The notes under the pieces are model-generated. The model had not been told where the DNA came from, made no database searches, and saw only the letters and a program-made list of their open reading frames with translations. DNA of 64,000 nucleotides. It comes from Virgibacillus sp. 7505 (GTDB lineage: Bacteria; Bacillota; Bacilli; Bacillales; Amphibacillaceae). Below, piece by piece: positions 43,699 to 54,153 of this stretch; the first letter of the stretch is position 1; each line of letters starts with the position of its first letter. The stretch covers positions 62,001-126,000 of the forward strand of contig NZ_NPBF01000033.1 of assembly GCF_002272135.1 (NCBI RefSeq), given 5' to 3'. Position numbers and translations under genes: made by a program.

Positions 43699-45648
43699 TT
43701 ATTTATTCGCTTTCGCTTCTGTTTCTTTTATTTCTTCCACGCTGACATAGTAACCATCATTGTAATCGAATGAACGTATAATCATTGTGATGAAGATACC
43801 GACAGCACCTACGATTCCAACCCAGTACCATTGGAATACAAGTCCGAAGGCTGCCATACCCATCAATACTGACATGATTGCCGGTATAGAAGAGTTGCTA
43901 GGCATGTGAATCGGTTTATAATCCGTGATCTTCTGTTGATCAAGACCTTTTTCCTTCATATCCCAGTAAGGATCAAGACCTGTCACTTCAGGAAGAACAG
44001 CGAAGTTGTAATGCGGTGGAATAGACGAAGTTGTTGCCCATTCCAAGTTACGTCCAAGACCCCAAGCATCACCAGTTTTCTCTCTTGGTGAATATCTCCA
44101 GCTATAGTAGATATTGTATACGAAGATGATGAATGCAAGACCCATCATGAATGCTCCGATAGTGGAGATCATGTTCAATCCTGTCCAGCCATCTTCTGGC
44201 AAATAAGTGGAAATACGTCTTGGCATGCCGTCCAACCCTAAGAAATACTGAGGGAAGAAACATACGTTGAAGCCGATAACGAAAATCCAGAATGCCCATT
44301 TACCGATTTTTTCGTTCAATTTATGACCGAACATTTTCGGATACCAATAAATCAAACCTGCGAAACAAGCAAATACAGTACCCGAGATCAGCACATAGTG
44401 GAAGTGAGATACTAGGAAGTACGTATTGTGATACTGATAGTCAGCTGCTGCCATCGCAAGCATTACCCCTGTAACCCCACCGATAACGAAGTTCGGGATG
44501 AAAGCAAGGGACCAAAGCATCGGAGTCGTAAAGGTAATACGCCCTCGATACATCGTGAATAACCAGTTGAATATCTTAACCCCGGTCGGGATAGAGATAG
44601 CCATTGTTGTAATAGAGAAGAAACTATTCGCTTCAGCACTATTACCCATTGTGAAGAAGTGGTGAACCCATACAAGGAAGCTCAATACAGAAATCGTCAC
44701 AATGGACACAACCATCGCTTTGTATGCGAATAGCTGTTTTCTTGCAAATGTCGAGATGATCTCAGAGAAGATCCCGAACGCAGGAAGAATAACGATATAT
44801 ACCTCAGGGTGACCCCATACCCAGAATAGGTTGACCCAAAGCATTGGGTTACCATCACCTTGCAAGGTGAAGAGTACGGAACCGAATAAACGGTCAAATG
44901 TCTGCATAGCCAATGCAACTGTAAGCACTGGGAATGCAAAGATGATGATCAGCATTGTGATCAATGATGTCCAAGTGAACATGGACATTTTCATTAGTGT
45001 CATACCTTTCGTACGCATCTTAAGGATGGTAACGAAGAAGTTGATACCTGTCATCAATGTACCGATACCAGCAATCTGGATTGCTAGCAAGTAGTAGTTC
45101 TGACCAGGGCCTGGGCTGAATTCATTCGTCGCAAGCGGCGTATAACCAGTCCAACCGGCATCAGGTGAACCACCGATGATGAAGGAAATATTGAATAGAG
45201 CCATACCGACAAAGAATGTCCAGAAGCTCAAGTTGTTCAAGTACGGGAATGCAACGTCACGTGCACCGATTTGCAACGGTACAATATAGTTGATCAAACC
45301 GATCAAGAATGGCATTGCCATGAAAAGGATCATGATAACACCGTGTGTCGAGAATACCTCGTTATAATGCTGCGGATCCAGGAATTCCATCCCTGGCTTC
45401 GCAAGCTGCGTACGGATCATCAAACCATCGATACCGCCGCGGAAAAGCATTAATAGGGCACTAAGGATATACATGATACCCAGTTTCTTATGGTCAACGG
45501 AAGTCAGCCATTCTTTCCATAGCCAACTCCATTTTTTAAAGTAAGTAAGGGCAGCTACAACGGCGATTCCACCGAGCAAGATGCTGATCTGTGCGCCCAG
45601 AATCAATGGATCGCCGGTAATGATAAACTCATTCCATTTTAAGTCCAA
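43699..45648 (-). CDS. qoxB: Cytochrome aa3 quinol oxidase subunit I
   Basis: 649 residues starting with TTG behind AGGGGG. Heme-copper oxidase: low-spin heme His in [11 protein letters not shown], CuB and Tyr region [20 protein letters not shown], CuB HH pair VHHFFTMG, and high-spin heme HFHYVLISG. Reduces O2 to water with quinol electrons and pumps protons. Confidence 0.97.
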   Translation of the reverse strand: MDLKWNEFIITGDPLILGAQISILLGGIAVVAALTYFKKWSWLWKEWLTSVDHKKLGIMYILSALLMLFRGGIDGLMIRTQLAKPGMEFLDPQHYNEVFSTHGVIMILFMAMPFLIGLINYIVPLQIGARDVAFPYLNNLSFWTFFVGMALFNISFIIGGSPDAGWTGYTPLATNEFSPGPGQNYYLLAIQIAGIGTLMTGINFFVTILKMRTKGMTLMKMSMFTWTSLITMLIIIFAFPVLTVALAMQTFDRLFGSVLFTLQGDGNPMLWVNLFWVWGHPEVYIVILPAFGIFSEIISTFARKQLFAYKAMVVSIVTISVLSFLVWVHHFFTMGNSAEANSFFSITTMAISIPTGVKIFNWLFTMYRGRITFTTPMLWSLAFIPNFVIGGVTGVMLAMAAADYQYHNTYFLVSHFHYVLISGTVFACFAGLIYWYPKMFGHKLNEKIGKWAFWIFVIGFNVCFFPQYFLGLDGMPRRISTYLPEDGWTGLNMISTIGAFMMGLAFIIFVYNIYYSWRYSPREKTGDAWGLGRNLEWATTSSIPPHYNFAVLPEVTGLDPYWDMKEKGLDQQKITDYKPIHMPSNSSIPAIMSVLMGMAAFGLVFQWYWVGIVGAVGIFITMIIRSFDYNDGYYVSVEEIKETEAKANK

Positions 45649-45668
45649 AACTCTTCCCCCTCTCTCTG

Positions 45669-46694
45669 TTACTCATGACCCGCATGTGCATGTTCTTCAG
45701 AGTCCATGTCTTCATCCGAGTTGTCTACAGTATTGTCTTGCTGATAGTACGGAATTTCGTCTTCACGCAAGAGATTTTGAGATTTGTCTTTCGCATGCGG
45801 ATTCTTCGGCTCATAGCCTAAGCGATCCCATGCTTCCAATGTGTAGTCCGCATTTTTTGAATGGTCAATCCATTGCAAGTGCGTACCATTGAATTCAGCT
45901 GTTCCGTCCTCATAAACACCAGGAATCAGAAGATTGTCATACTTGTATTGTGTCAGTTCTGGAGCGGAGTTTTGTACGTCTTCCACCCACTGTTGGTAAT
46001 CAGCTTCTTCATCGGCGTAAACTTTGAATCGTTGTTCGTTGAAGCCTTCACCTGTGAAGTTAGCGTTTCGTCCATCGTACGTGCCAACGTGGTCTGCTTG
46101 CAGATAAAGAGTTGTCTGCATGCCTGCCATGTTATATTTCTGACCGCCCAGGCTTGGTATCCATAGAGCAGCCATGGAATCGGCAGATGTCAATTTGAAT
46201 TCCACCGGACGGTGAATCGGAATATGCAGATAGTTCACTGTTTCGATGTCTTCTTCTGGATAAGTAAATACCCATTTCCAGTTGATGGATGTTGCATGTA
46301 CTACTAGAGGGTCTTCTTGCGCTGCTTCAGCCGTCTTAGGCTGAGGCGCTTCCTCTAGTGAATAGATCGTTCTGACAGTAGGGACAGCCAAAATTACTAC
46401 GATGATAATCGGGATGATCGTCCAGATAGTCTCGAGCAGCATGCTGCCGTGTAGTTCAGGGCTGTACTTGTCGTGATCCTTTCTTTCTCTGTACTTGACA
46501 AGGATAATCGTCAAAAGTACGAATACAACCGCAACGATTGTAAGCATAAAGATGATTGATAGAATAATAAGGTCACTCTGCTGACTTGCCACTGGTCCTT
46601 TCGGATCAAGCACTTCCGGTGTAGAACAGCCGGCGAGCATTAGCGGCAGGGCAAGGAACAATAGAAGACTTAAGGGTTTCAATTTTTTAAGCAT
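45669..46694 (-). CDS. qoxA: Cytochrome aa3 quinol oxidase subunit II
   Basis: 341 residues from ATG 46694. Lipoprotein signal with LAGC, Cys23, then two membrane helices ([25 protein letters not shown] and [20 protein letters not shown]) and a cupredoxin domain. The CuA ligands of cytochrome c oxidases are absent ([20 protein letters not shown]), as expected for a quinol oxidase. A His/Glu-rich acidic tail ([15 protein letters not shown]) is present. First gene of the operon. Confidence 0.95.
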   Translation of the reverse strand: MLKKLKPLSLLLFLALPLMLAGCSTPEVLDPKGPVASQQSDLIILSIIFMLTIVAVVFVLLTIILVKYRERKDHDKYSPELHGSMLLETIWTIIPIIIVVILAVPTVRTIYSLEEAPQPKTAEAAQEDPLVVHATSINWKWVFTYPEEDIETVNYLHIPIHRPVEFKLTSADSMAALWIPSLGGQKYNMAGMQTTLYLQADHVGTYDGRNANFTGEGFNEQRFKVYADEEADYQQWVEDVQNSAPELTQYKYDNLLIPGVYEDGTAEFNGTHLQWIDHSKNADYTLEAWDRLGYEPKNPHAKDKSQNLLREDEIPYYQQDNTVDNSDEDMDSEEHAHAGHE

Positions 46695-46740
46695 GCGCCT
46701 GCTTCCCTTCCTTTCTTTACCTGAATTCACGAAAACGCTT

Positions 46741-46767
46741 GTTTTCCCTCTGCATAGGAAAACAACC
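46741..46767. promoter_or_regulatory. Inverted repeat in the qox leader
   Basis: TTGTTTTCC (46741-46749) and GGAAAACAA (46759-46767), 9-bp perfect arms, about 47 nt before the qoxA ATG. A TATTAT box (46784-46779, minus strand) lies just upstream, so the repeat is probably in the transcribed leader. Function unknown. Confidence 0.55.
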
Positions 46768-46860
46768 ATATCCGCTATAATAGGGTTTTGATAAGTATTT
46801 CACAATGAAACTTCCGCATTCCCGCAGGAGTGGCAGAAACTCAGCTGGAAACACACAATC

Positions 46861-46881
46861 ACACTGTCGAATAGACAGTGT
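46861..46881. promoter_or_regulatory. Operator-like perfect palindrome upstream of qox
   Basis: ACACTGTC-GAATA-GACAGTGT, perfect 8-bp arms with a 5-nt centre and no T run, roughly 80-100 nt upstream of the likely qox promoter. The surrounding 46695-47057 has no supported gene. Confidence 0.5.
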
Positions 46882-47057
46882 CTGACAACAATCCAGAAAC
46901 TAGTGTAATACAAAGCAGCCAAAAAGACCAGACTTGCCTGGTAAGTAAACAGTTCATTTTTCATTCTAACACCGGCAAAAAGAGAGAATAAGAATAAGTA
47001 GTGAACAAAATTTGAACGTTTCATGTAAATCTGCAACTATTTCTGGTTTACCAGCCA

Positions 47058-47618
47058 TTATCTGGTTTTGCTGTAATACACCGTATTGCGAACAGTCTTA
47101 CCATCTACATGCAGGCTGTCAGAATAATGTATCCCCTCCAGCTTATAGCCGAGCCGTTCCGGAACAGCCCAGCTTGCACTGTTTTCTTCATCGCATAGTA
47201 TCTGAACCCGCCGGACACCAAGCTCTGTAAAGGCATACTCCGTTTGAGCTTCAACGGCTTCCGTCATAAATCCCTGTCCCGTATGACGTGTGTCCATCCA
47301 ATATCCGATCTCTACTTTTGGAACATCCCAATCTATCCCGTGAAAACCGCTGGATGCAATGAATTCTCCAGTATCCTTACGGAAAATGAGCATGCGCAGA
47401 TTGGTCCGATTGATCCAATTTGCGACCGCCTGCCGGATATTTTCCTCCGTTTCTTCCGGAGTCGGCAGTTCCTGCGCAAATGGCATCCAGAGCTGCAGCT
47501 CCGGCAGAGATGCTTTGATAGCTTCGTTCATAGCTTTGCCATCACCGATTTTAGGCTGCCTGATGATAAGACGCTCTGTCTCAATAGTAGTCTTGAAATC
47601 TCTTAATATTGGATTCAT
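47058..47618 (-). CDS. RimJ/RimL-type GNAT acetyltransferase
   Basis: 186 residues: ERLIIRQPKIGDGKAMNEAI, LRMLIFRKDTGEFIASSGFHGIDW, VEIGYWMDTRHTGQGFMTEAVEA (acetyl-CoA pyrophosphate loop), and NSASWAVPERLGYKLEG. This is the ribosomal-protein-serine/alanine acetyltransferase-like branch; substrate unknown. Confidence 0.9.
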   Translation of the reverse strand: MNPILRDFKTTIETERLIIRQPKIGDGKAMNEAIKASLPELQLWMPFAQELPTPEETEENIRQAVANWINRTNLRMLIFRKDTGEFIASSGFHGIDWDVPKVEIGYWMDTRHTGQGFMTEAVEAQTEYAFTELGVRRVQILCDEENSASWAVPERLGYKLEGIHYSDSLHVDGKTVRNTVYYSKTR

Positions 47619-47682
47619 CGCTGCTCCCCCTCCTAGAAATTTATTCTAGTATGAAGGAAGGTGTTGGACCTTGCAATACTAT

Positions 47683-48867
47683 TCAGGCTGCTTCTGGTTG
47701 CTTTTTCTCTTCTCGATAAGATATTGCGGATAATAGAATTCCAATGATAGAAATACCGGCTCCGATAACAGAAAGCCATGTATAGCCGAGATTTGCATCC
47801 AGCACAAGTCCGCCTATATAAGCACCGCCAGCATTCGCCAGATTGAATGCTGACACACTTGCTGCTGCTGCAATTGTCGGGCCCTCTTTTGCTGCCATCA
47901 CGATTTTTGACTGCAATAAAGGGGTTGTTCCAAAAGCACCGGCACCAAACAGGCCAATAATTAAAACAGCAGTGACCGCATATGGTGTTGCCAGCGGGAA
48001 TAATAGGAGAATGGCCGTCAGCGTTGCAAATACATAGATTAACGTTCTAGTCACATTACCAGCAGCTAGACGCGGCGTTGAAAAATTACCAATTACGCTC
48101 CCCATTCCGAAAAAGAAGAGACTGATCATGATTCCGATGCCTCCAAAGCCAGTAACCGACCGCAGCAGCGGTTCAATGAACGTGTAGGCGGTAAATACAC
48201 CTGAGTAGCCAAAGATGATGATAGCTATCGTCAGCAGCACCTGTTTATGTTTGAATACACTAAGCTCCTGCTTGATACGCGGCGTTTCTGCCGGCTTTGT
48301 ATTCGGTGCACAAATAAGCAGCCCGATTAATCCTAACACTCCCAGAACTGCAATTAGCCAGAATACGAGACGCCATTCTATCAGTGAGCCAAGATAAGCG
48401 CCGAATGGGACACCGATCATGATGGCTATAGTAAGTCCGCCATTGACGGCGGCAATCGCCTGAACACGTTTACGCGGTTCCACAAGGTCACTTGCCATGA
48501 CAAAAGCGAGCGCGAAAAATGGACCGTGCATAAAAGCGGAAGCGACACGCGAAACAAGCAGCACTGTAAAATTCGGTGCTGTCGCGCTAATAATATTACT
48601 GATGATGAAGATCAGCATAAACAGAAGCAGCATCGGCTTCCTTGGCAATTTGACAGATAAGGTTGTCATAAGCGGACCGAATATTGCCACACCAAGTGCA
48701 TACATGCTGACAACAAGACCCGCTGATGCAATTGTCACACCGAGATCCGACGCGATATGGGTAAGTACGCCAGTGACAACATATTCCGTTGTTCCGATGG
48801 AAAAAGCGCAAACCATCAAGACGGCAATCACTGTCGTAGGTTTAAATTGTCTGCCTGCTAGAGACAT
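47683..48867 (-). CDS. MFS exporter, DHA1/AraJ-like
   Basis: 394 residues with 12 predicted membrane segments. Features are GTTEYVVTGVLTHIASDLGV at the first helix, FGPLMTTLSVKLPRKPMLLLFM (loop 2-3 motif A variant), and VAAVNGGLTIAIMIGVPFGAYLGSLIEWRLVFW (motif C antiporter signature). Probably drug/sugar efflux by proton antiport. Confidence 0.88.
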   Translation of the reverse strand: MSLAGRQFKPTTVIAVLMVCAFSIGTTEYVVTGVLTHIASDLGVTIASAGLVVSMYALGVAIFGPLMTTLSVKLPRKPMLLLFMLIFIISNIISATAPNFTVLLVSRVASAFMHGPFFALAFVMASDLVEPRKRVQAIAAVNGGLTIAIMIGVPFGAYLGSLIEWRLVFWLIAVLGVLGLIGLLICAPNTKPAETPRIKQELSVFKHKQVLLTIAIIIFGYSGVFTAYTFIEPLLRSVTGFGGIGIMISLFFFGMGSVIGNFSTPRLAAGNVTRTLIYVFATLTAILLLFPLATPYAVTAVLIIGLFGAGAFGTTPLLQSKIVMAAKEGPTIAAAASVSAFNLANAGGAYIGGLVLDANLGYTWLSVIGAGISIIGILLSAISYREEKKQPEAA

Positions 48868-49068
48868 GTTAACTCCTCCTTTTTTCTGACATAATATCCG
48901 CTAACGATACAACAGAAAAGCCCTCTATTCAAACCATAACCCGGTCATTTAACAAAAAATTTATAGGAAGCGCATCCAAATAATTTAACAGGTTTTAACG
49001 CTTTGCAGGAGGGGTAATTTCAAGAGGTAAATAGTATTTAAAAGCTAGGAGGGCAATCGAAGCTGGAT

Positions 49069-49095
49069 AAAAAAAGCGACCCGCTGGCCGCTTTT
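49069..49095 (-). terminator. Terminator of the methyl-accepting protein gene
   Basis: Minus-strand AAAAGCG and CGCTTTT with an intervening loop, followed by more T. Confidence 0.65.
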
Positions 49096-49099
49096 AGAA

Positions 49100-50167
49100 T
49101 TACTTCGTGAAGTTTTGTTGTATATCCTGTGTAATAGCAGTCACTTCCTGCATACTTGCTGCATTCTGTTCTGCGACAGATACGATGCTATTGATACTGT
49201 CAGTTACCCCGCGGGTGTTATCAAGAACCTCATACATAGCTGCTGAAATCGCTTCGATTTGATTGCTCGTTATGGTGATCTCTGCTTGCAGTTGTTCAAA
49301 CGTGCTTTGGGTCGTTGTGATCTTATCAGATCCGGCAACAACTGCTTCCTTTCCTGCACCAAGAGCATCGACAGCTTCCTTTGATTCTGTCTGGATGGCT
49401 TGGAATACACCTGTTATGTCCGTTACAGCAACACGGACTTGATCGGAAAGCTTGCGCACTTCATCTGCCACCACTGCGAATCCGCGACCCTGGTCACCTG
49501 CACGTGCCGCCTCTATGGCAGCATTCAGCGCAAGCAAGTTCGTCTGTTCGGCAATATCCTTGATTGCCTGGAGCAATGCACTGATTTGATCTGTCTTCCC
49601 ATTCAAGCCGATTACTTTTTCATAGGAGAATGTAATTTTGCTTGTTATCGTGTCCATATGATTGACGGAATCATCCATATGAGATGCACCTTCTTTAGTC
49701 AATGCATCCATCTCACCAGCAACCTGCTTGGCTTCTTCCCCTTTTAACGCCACCATCATGACATTCTCAGCGAACTTCTGCATTGTTCCAGCTAACTCAG
49801 CTGAAGCATGGGATTGATTCTCTGAACCGATTGTAACTTCTTCTAAAGCGGTTACAATTTGATTCAGCGCTTCACCTGTCTGTTCCAGCTTATCAGATGC
49901 CGAATCTCTTTCTGGTTCTATATCCGGCTCAACCGTCGCTGCTGTCTCCTGTGGAAATGGAATCTCTGCGGCAGCTTCAGCTGCTGTTTCTTCTGTTTCT
50001 TTATTGGATAGCAAAACATTAGTAAAGCTTCCCCCTGCCAAAACAAGTCCGATTATTAGATTAACCCACCATTCAAACAAGAAAACCCTTTCATTTTGCA
50101 GAAACAGCAAAATCGCATAAAGATATGCTGCACTCAACACACTAATGGCATGTCTTTTTTTCATCAT
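49100..50167 (-). CDS. Minimal membrane-anchored methyl-accepting signalling protein
   Basis: 355 residues. Two hydrophobic segments (about 8-24 and 34-53), an acidic linker ([30 protein letters not shown]), then a chemoreceptor signalling hairpin with the conserved tip [37 protein letters not shown]. There is no extracellular sensing loop and no HAMP domain. It probably senses membrane or cytoplasmic conditions and talks to CheA/CheW. ATG pair at 50167/50164 after GGGGGA. Confidence 0.85.
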   Translation of the reverse strand: MMKKRHAISVLSAAYLYAILLFLQNERVFLFEWWVNLIIGLVLAGGSFTNVLLSNKETEETAAEAAAEIPFPQETAATVEPDIEPERDSASDKLEQTGEALNQIVTALEEVTIGSENQSHASAELAGTMQKFAENVMMVALKGEEAKQVAGEMDALTKEGASHMDDSVNHMDTITSKITFSYEKVIGLNGKTDQISALLQAIKDIAEQTNLLALNAAIEAARAGDQGRGFAVVADEVRKLSDQVRVAVTDITGVFQAIQTESKEAVDALGAGKEAVVAGSDKITTTQSTFEQLQAEITITSNQIEAISAAMYEVLDNTRGVTDSINSIVSVAEQNAASMQEVTAITQDIQQNFTK

Positions 50168-50302
50168 AAATCCCCCTTCCTCTCTTTTTTATTTATCGGC
50201 TAATTTGTGCCGTTCATGAACCTTTTTCTACAATTTCTGCCTGATAAAGCCTTTTTACTTCCCACATGCTATACTACAAGCTGACTAAAGGAGGCTGCTG
50301 CT

Positions 50303-51370
50303 ATGCAAGAACTATTGGAAGAAGCAACAGAATTCATCCAGATAAGCTATCAAGAACTCGGGAAATCAGATAAAGAAATACAACAGCGCCTGTCCGAGAT
50401 CGAAAATGAAATAAACCAAAACTCTACATATAACCATACGGCTGAAGAGCTTGAGCACGGAGCTAGAATGGCATGGCGGAATTCGAACCGCTGTATCGGC
50501 CGCTTGTTCTGGAATGGCCTTCATGTAAATGATGCACGGGAAGCAACGAATGCAGAGGAGATACTGGAGAAGCTATTCAATCATATTGAACAAGCTACAA
50601 ATGATGGAATAGTAAAGCCGATGATCACTATCTTCTCACCGGATGCTAATATCCGGATTTGGAATCATCAATTACTTCGGTATGCTGGGTACGAGTCAGA
50701 GCATGGCATAATCGGTGACCCTGCTTCTGTACGTTTCACCAATGTTTGCAGAAACTTCGGCTGGGAAGGAAAAGGAACGATGCACGACATTCTTCCGCTC
50801 GTCGTACAAGTGGGTGACCAACCTCCTGTACTTCAAGAAATACCTGCAGATATAGTGAAGGAGGTCCAAATCGAGCATGAGGAGTATCCTAAACTAGCTG
50901 ATTTAGATATACGCTGGTATGCAGTTCCGATCATATCAGATATGAAATTGGAAATCGGCGGTATAACCTATCACGCAGCACCTTTTAACGGCTGGTATAT
51001 GGGAACCGAAATCGGTGCACGGAACCTGGCCGATGAGGACCGCTACCATATGCTGCCGAAAGTCGCAGAGGTTCTTGAACTTGATCAAAGCAAGGCATCT
51101 ACACTTTGGAAGGATCGCGCATTGGTTGAATTGAATATCGCTGTGCTTCAATCTTTCCAAAAATCCGGTGTTACGATTGTCGATCATCACACTGCTGCTA
51201 AGCAATTCGCCCATTTCGAGAAGCAGGAGCAAAAAGCTGGACGTGATTTGACAGGTATGTGGAGCTGGCTCATTCCTCCAATGTCACCTGCAGCAACTCA
51301 TATCTTCCATAAACCTTATAAGAATGAAATCATCAAGCCAAATTACTTCCATCAAGAAGATATGTATTAA
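50303..51370 (+). CDS. nos: Bacterial nitric oxide synthase oxygenase
   Basis: 355 residues, the length of Bacillus NOS (oxygenase domain only). Heme ligand C64 in [15 protein letters not shown]; arginine-binding Glu in [17 protein letters not shown]-terminal [20 protein letters not shown] contributes to the pterin site. It makes NO from arginine using separate reductases, and in Bacillus NO protects against oxidants and antibiotics. Strong AAAGGAGG ribosome site. Confidence 0.97.
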   Translation: MQELLEEATEFIQISYQELGKSDKEIQQRLSEIENEINQNSTYNHTAEELEHGARMAWRNSNRCIGRLFWNGLHVNDAREATNAEEILEKLFNHIEQATNDGIVKPMITIFSPDANIRIWNHQLLRYAGYESEHGIIGDPASVRFTNVCRNFGWEGKGTMHDILPLVVQVGDQPPVLQEIPADIVKEVQIEHEEYPKLADLDIRWYAVPIISDMKLEIGGITYHAAPFNGWYMGTEIGARNLADEDRYHMLPKVAEVLELDQSKASTLWKDRALVELNIAVLQSFQKSGVTIVDHHTAAKQFAHFEKQEQKAGRDLTGMWSWLIPPMSPAATHIFHKPYKNEIIKPNYFHQEDMY

Positions 51371-51407
51371 AAAAGCGCAAATGCATCTCAGCATCTGCGC
51401 TTTTTTT
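51369..51407. terminator. Bidirectional terminator between nos and yclQ
   Basis: AAAAAGCGCA and TGCGCTTTTT, with an inner ATGC/GCAT pair, A-run left and T-run right. It sits between the convergent genes. Confidence 0.9.
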
Positions 51408-51412
51408 CTTTC

Positions 51413-52354
51413 TTAATTTAATGCATCGGATACTTCTTTCACTTTTTCCATTTCAGACTCTAGTCCGCCACCAGATAGATACCAATAATCCGGACTTAAG
51501 TAAGTGATGTGGTTTTCCTTGGCTGCATTTGTACCATTAACTAATTCATTGTCCAATACTTTTTCAGCTGAAGATGAACCGCCTTCAACGACAGCGCCTC
51601 GATCCACTACAAACAAATAATCAGGATTCTTCTCAGAAATATATTCAAAGCCGATGGACTGACCATGCGTAGAAGATTCGATTGTATCATCCACTGCAGG
51701 CACTCCGTAAACATCATGGATGACTCCGAAACGGGAAGCTTTGCCGTATGCACTAACACTGCCGTCATTCACGAGTGTGATCAATGCTTTTTCATCCATG
51801 CTTTCTGTTTTCGTCTTCAGATCAGCAATAGCATCATCAATTTCACCCAGCGCTGTTTCCGCTTCTGTTTCCTTACCTACGATTTGTGCAATCGTCTCTG
51901 TGTTTTTCTTGAATGAGTTCATATAATCTGTCGTATCAACGCCGATGTAAATAGTCGGTGCTAGCTCACTAAGCTGTTCATAATAGTCGCTTTGACGGCC
52001 AGAGATAAAAATGACATCCGGCTGCATTTCAGCAATTTTTTCTAAATCCGGCTCTTTCAGACCGCCGACATTTTCATAGTCATTACTGCTGTATTTGGAA
52101 AGATAATCAGGAAGATTTTCTTGTGGTACACCAGCTACATCGACACCGAGTTTATCCAATGTGTCTAATGCGCCCATATCAAACGCAACAATCTTCTCTG
52201 GATTTTTTGCCACTTCTGTTTTACCCAGCTCATGCTCGATTGTAAGCTTCTCTTCTTCTTTATCTGCACCGCTTGCACTATCGGAGTTGCTTCCGCATGC
52301 TGCTAGCAGAAGTACGAATAATAGACCTGTCATCAATAATGTGAGTTTCTTCAT
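51413..52354 (-). CDS. yclQ: Petrobactin-type siderophore-binding lipoprotein YclQ
   Basis: 313 residues. Lipobox LLAAC with Cys20, then a linker and a class III substrate-binding fold: EKIVAFDMGALDTLDKLGVDVAG, MQPDVIFISGRQSDYYEQL, and HGQSIGFEYISEKNPDYLFVVDR. Receives Fe(III)-siderophore outside the membrane. Last gene of yclNOPQ. Confidence 0.93.
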   Translation of the reverse strand: MKKLTLLMTGLLFVLLLAACGSNSDSASGADKEEEKLTIEHELGKTEVAKNPEKIVAFDMGALDTLDKLGVDVAGVPQENLPDYLSKYSSNDYENVGGLKEPDLEKIAEMQPDVIFISGRQSDYYEQLSELAPTIYIGVDTTDYMNSFKKNTETIAQIVGKETEAETALGEIDDAIADLKTKTESMDEKALITLVNDGSVSAYGKASRFGVIHDVYGVPAVDDTIESSTHGQSIGFEYISEKNPDYLFVVDRGAVVEGGSSSAEKVLDNELVNGTNAAKENHITYLSPDYWYLSGGGLESEMEKVKEVSDALN

Positions 52355-52450
52355 TTTATCTTATCTCCTTTTTCTGTTTGATGTATGACATGCTGGCCAA
52401 GAAAGGCAGTTAGCTTCATAACGGCATCACCCCTTTAACCTGTACGGGTT

Positions 52451-53206
52451 TTAGAAATAGACACATATACGATTACAGCTGATATTATGGACGTCGATAT
52501 CCAAATCATAGATGGATTTCAGAACGTCAGATTGGATAATATCTTCAGTAGGACCTTCTGCTACAATCTGGCCATCCTTCATTGCCACGATCCGATCTGA
52601 ATAAACAGAAGCAAAATTGATATCATGAATAACAAGCAATATCGTTTTGCCAAAGTCCTCCACCAGCTTCCGAAGCAGTTTCATCATCTGTACAGCATGT
52701 TTCATATCGAGGTTATTAAGCGGTTCATCAAGCAGGATATAATCTGTATCCTGCGCCAGTACCATAGCAATGAATGCCCGCTGCTTCTGACCGCCGCTGA
52801 GCTCGTTCAAATATTTATCTTCCATTTCCTCCAAATCCACGTATGCAATAGCTTCACTAACCTTTTGTTCGTCTTCGGCAGTAAGACGCCCGCTGGAGTA
52901 AGGAAATCGGCCAAAGCTTACTAACTCACGGACAGTCAGTCTCATCTGGACGACATTGGACTGACGCAGAATGGCGATTGTCTTCGCCAAATCCTTACTC
53001 TTTTGTTTATGAACGTCTTTCCCGTCAAGATAGACAATACCATCATCCTGTTTTAACAAGCGGCTCACCATGGAAAGCAAGGTACTCTTCCCTGCACCGT
53101 TTGGCCCGATGAAGCTAGTGATCGCACCGCGTTTGACCTCTATGGAAACATCCTGAATGACTTTCTTGGATCCGAAATACTTGGAAAGCTTTTCTGCAAC
53201 GATCAT
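52451..53206 (-). CDS. yclP: Siderophore ABC transporter ATPase YclP
   Basis: 251 residues. Walker A GPNGAGKST, signature LSGGQKQRAFIAMVL, Walker B YILLDEPLNNLD, H-loop VIHDINF. Overlaps the permease stop by 4 nt (ATGA). Confidence 0.95.
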   Translation of the reverse strand: MIVAEKLSKYFGSKKVIQDVSIEVKRGAITSFIGPNGAGKSTLLSMVSRLLKQDDGIVYLDGKDVHKQKSKDLAKTIAILRQSNVVQMRLTVRELVSFGRFPYSSGRLTAEDEQKVSEAIAYVDLEEMEDKYLNELSGGQKQRAFIAMVLAQDTDYILLDEPLNNLDMKHAVQMMKLLRKLVEDFGKTILLVIHDINFASVYSDRIVAMKDGQIVAEGPTEDIIQSDVLKSIYDLDIDVHNISCNRICVYF

Positions 53207-54153
53207 ATCTTCTTACTCTCCTTTACTAATAAATAAATGAAGTAAATACCACCGACGAAATTGATGATGACACTGATTGGTGTTGAGAAGGAGAAGATCC
53301 TTTCGACAACTAATTGTCCGCCGAGCAATGCAATCACGCTGAGCAGACTCGCAGCAATCAGCAGGTACGTATGCCGGAACGTCTGGAGGAATTCCCGTGC
53401 CAGATTGGCAGTCAGCAATCCTAGGAAAGTGATAGGTCCAACTAATGCAGTCGACACGGCAACAAGTACTGCAATGACCAAGAACATCCGTTTGACGATT
53501 TTCTCATACGGCACACCTAGATTCACTGCATGGTCGCGACCGATGGACATGACATCAAAGTAGTGACGATAACGGAAGATGTATATACAAAGCACTATAA
53601 TAATTACTGCTGAAATGAGCAGTAGATCCGTGTTTACATCCGTGAAGCTTGCGAACATGCTGTCCTGAATCAGAAGAAACTCATTCGGATCGATAATCAT
53701 CTGCATGAAAGAGGACAAGCTGCTGAAAAATGTCCCCAGTACCAACCCGACAAGGAGCAGCAGAAACAGATTACTTTGTCCCTTGCGGAACAGCAGCTGA
53801 TAAAGCCCGAAAGCGAAACCGACCATCAACAGGATAGTAAGGAAGAAATACGCATCACTCTGCAGGATCACAAATGTTCCAGAACCGAATAGGAAGACCA
53901 CGATGGTTTGAATGAACATATAAACACTATCCAGTCCCATGATGCTTGGCGTTAGGATTCTATTATGCGTAATGGTCTGGAACACGACAGTCGAAACACC
54001 AATCGAAACAGCACATAAGATCATAGCCAGGATTTTTTCCAGCCGCGTGCGCAGCAGGTACTCCATTGCTTGGAAGTTCATATGGATGAAAAGGTACAAG
54101 CCAGCCAATGACAAGGCGACAATAATCAGTAAGATGATTTTTCGTTTAAGCAT
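53203..54153 (-). CDS. yclO: Siderophore ABC transporter permease YclO
   Basis: 316 residues, FecCD/BtuC-type, about nine membrane segments, with GVSTVVFQTITHNRILTPSIMGLDSVY and the coupling region GLLTANLAREFLQTFRHTYLLIAASLL. Overlaps yclN by 8 nt. Confidence 0.93.
   Translation of the reverse strand: MLKRKIILLIIVALSLAGLYLFIHMNFQAMEYLLRTRLEKILAMILCAVSIGVSTVVFQTITHNRILTPSIMGLDSVYMFIQTIVVFLFGSGTFVILQSDAYFFLTILLMVGFAFGLYQLLFRKGQSNLFLLLLVGLVLGTFFSSLSSFMQMIIDPNEFLLIQDSMFASFTDVNTDLLLISAVIIIVLCIYIFRYRHYFDVMSIGRDHAVNLGVPYEKIVKRMFLVIAVLVAVSTALVGPITFLGLLTANLAREFLQTFRHTYLLIAASLLSVIALLGGQLVVERIFSFSTPISVIINFVGGIYFIYLLVKESKKI

Noticed and set aside
46779-46805. Possible Rex site (TTGTGAAATACTTATCAAAA) at the qox promoter
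   Set aside because: Only one half-site matches the Rex consensus, so it was not called.
46800-47036. Open frame of 78 codons, minus strand, upstream of qoxA
   Set aside because: No ribosome site, low-complexity Phe/Cys-rich product, and it runs over the palindrome and the likely qox promoter.
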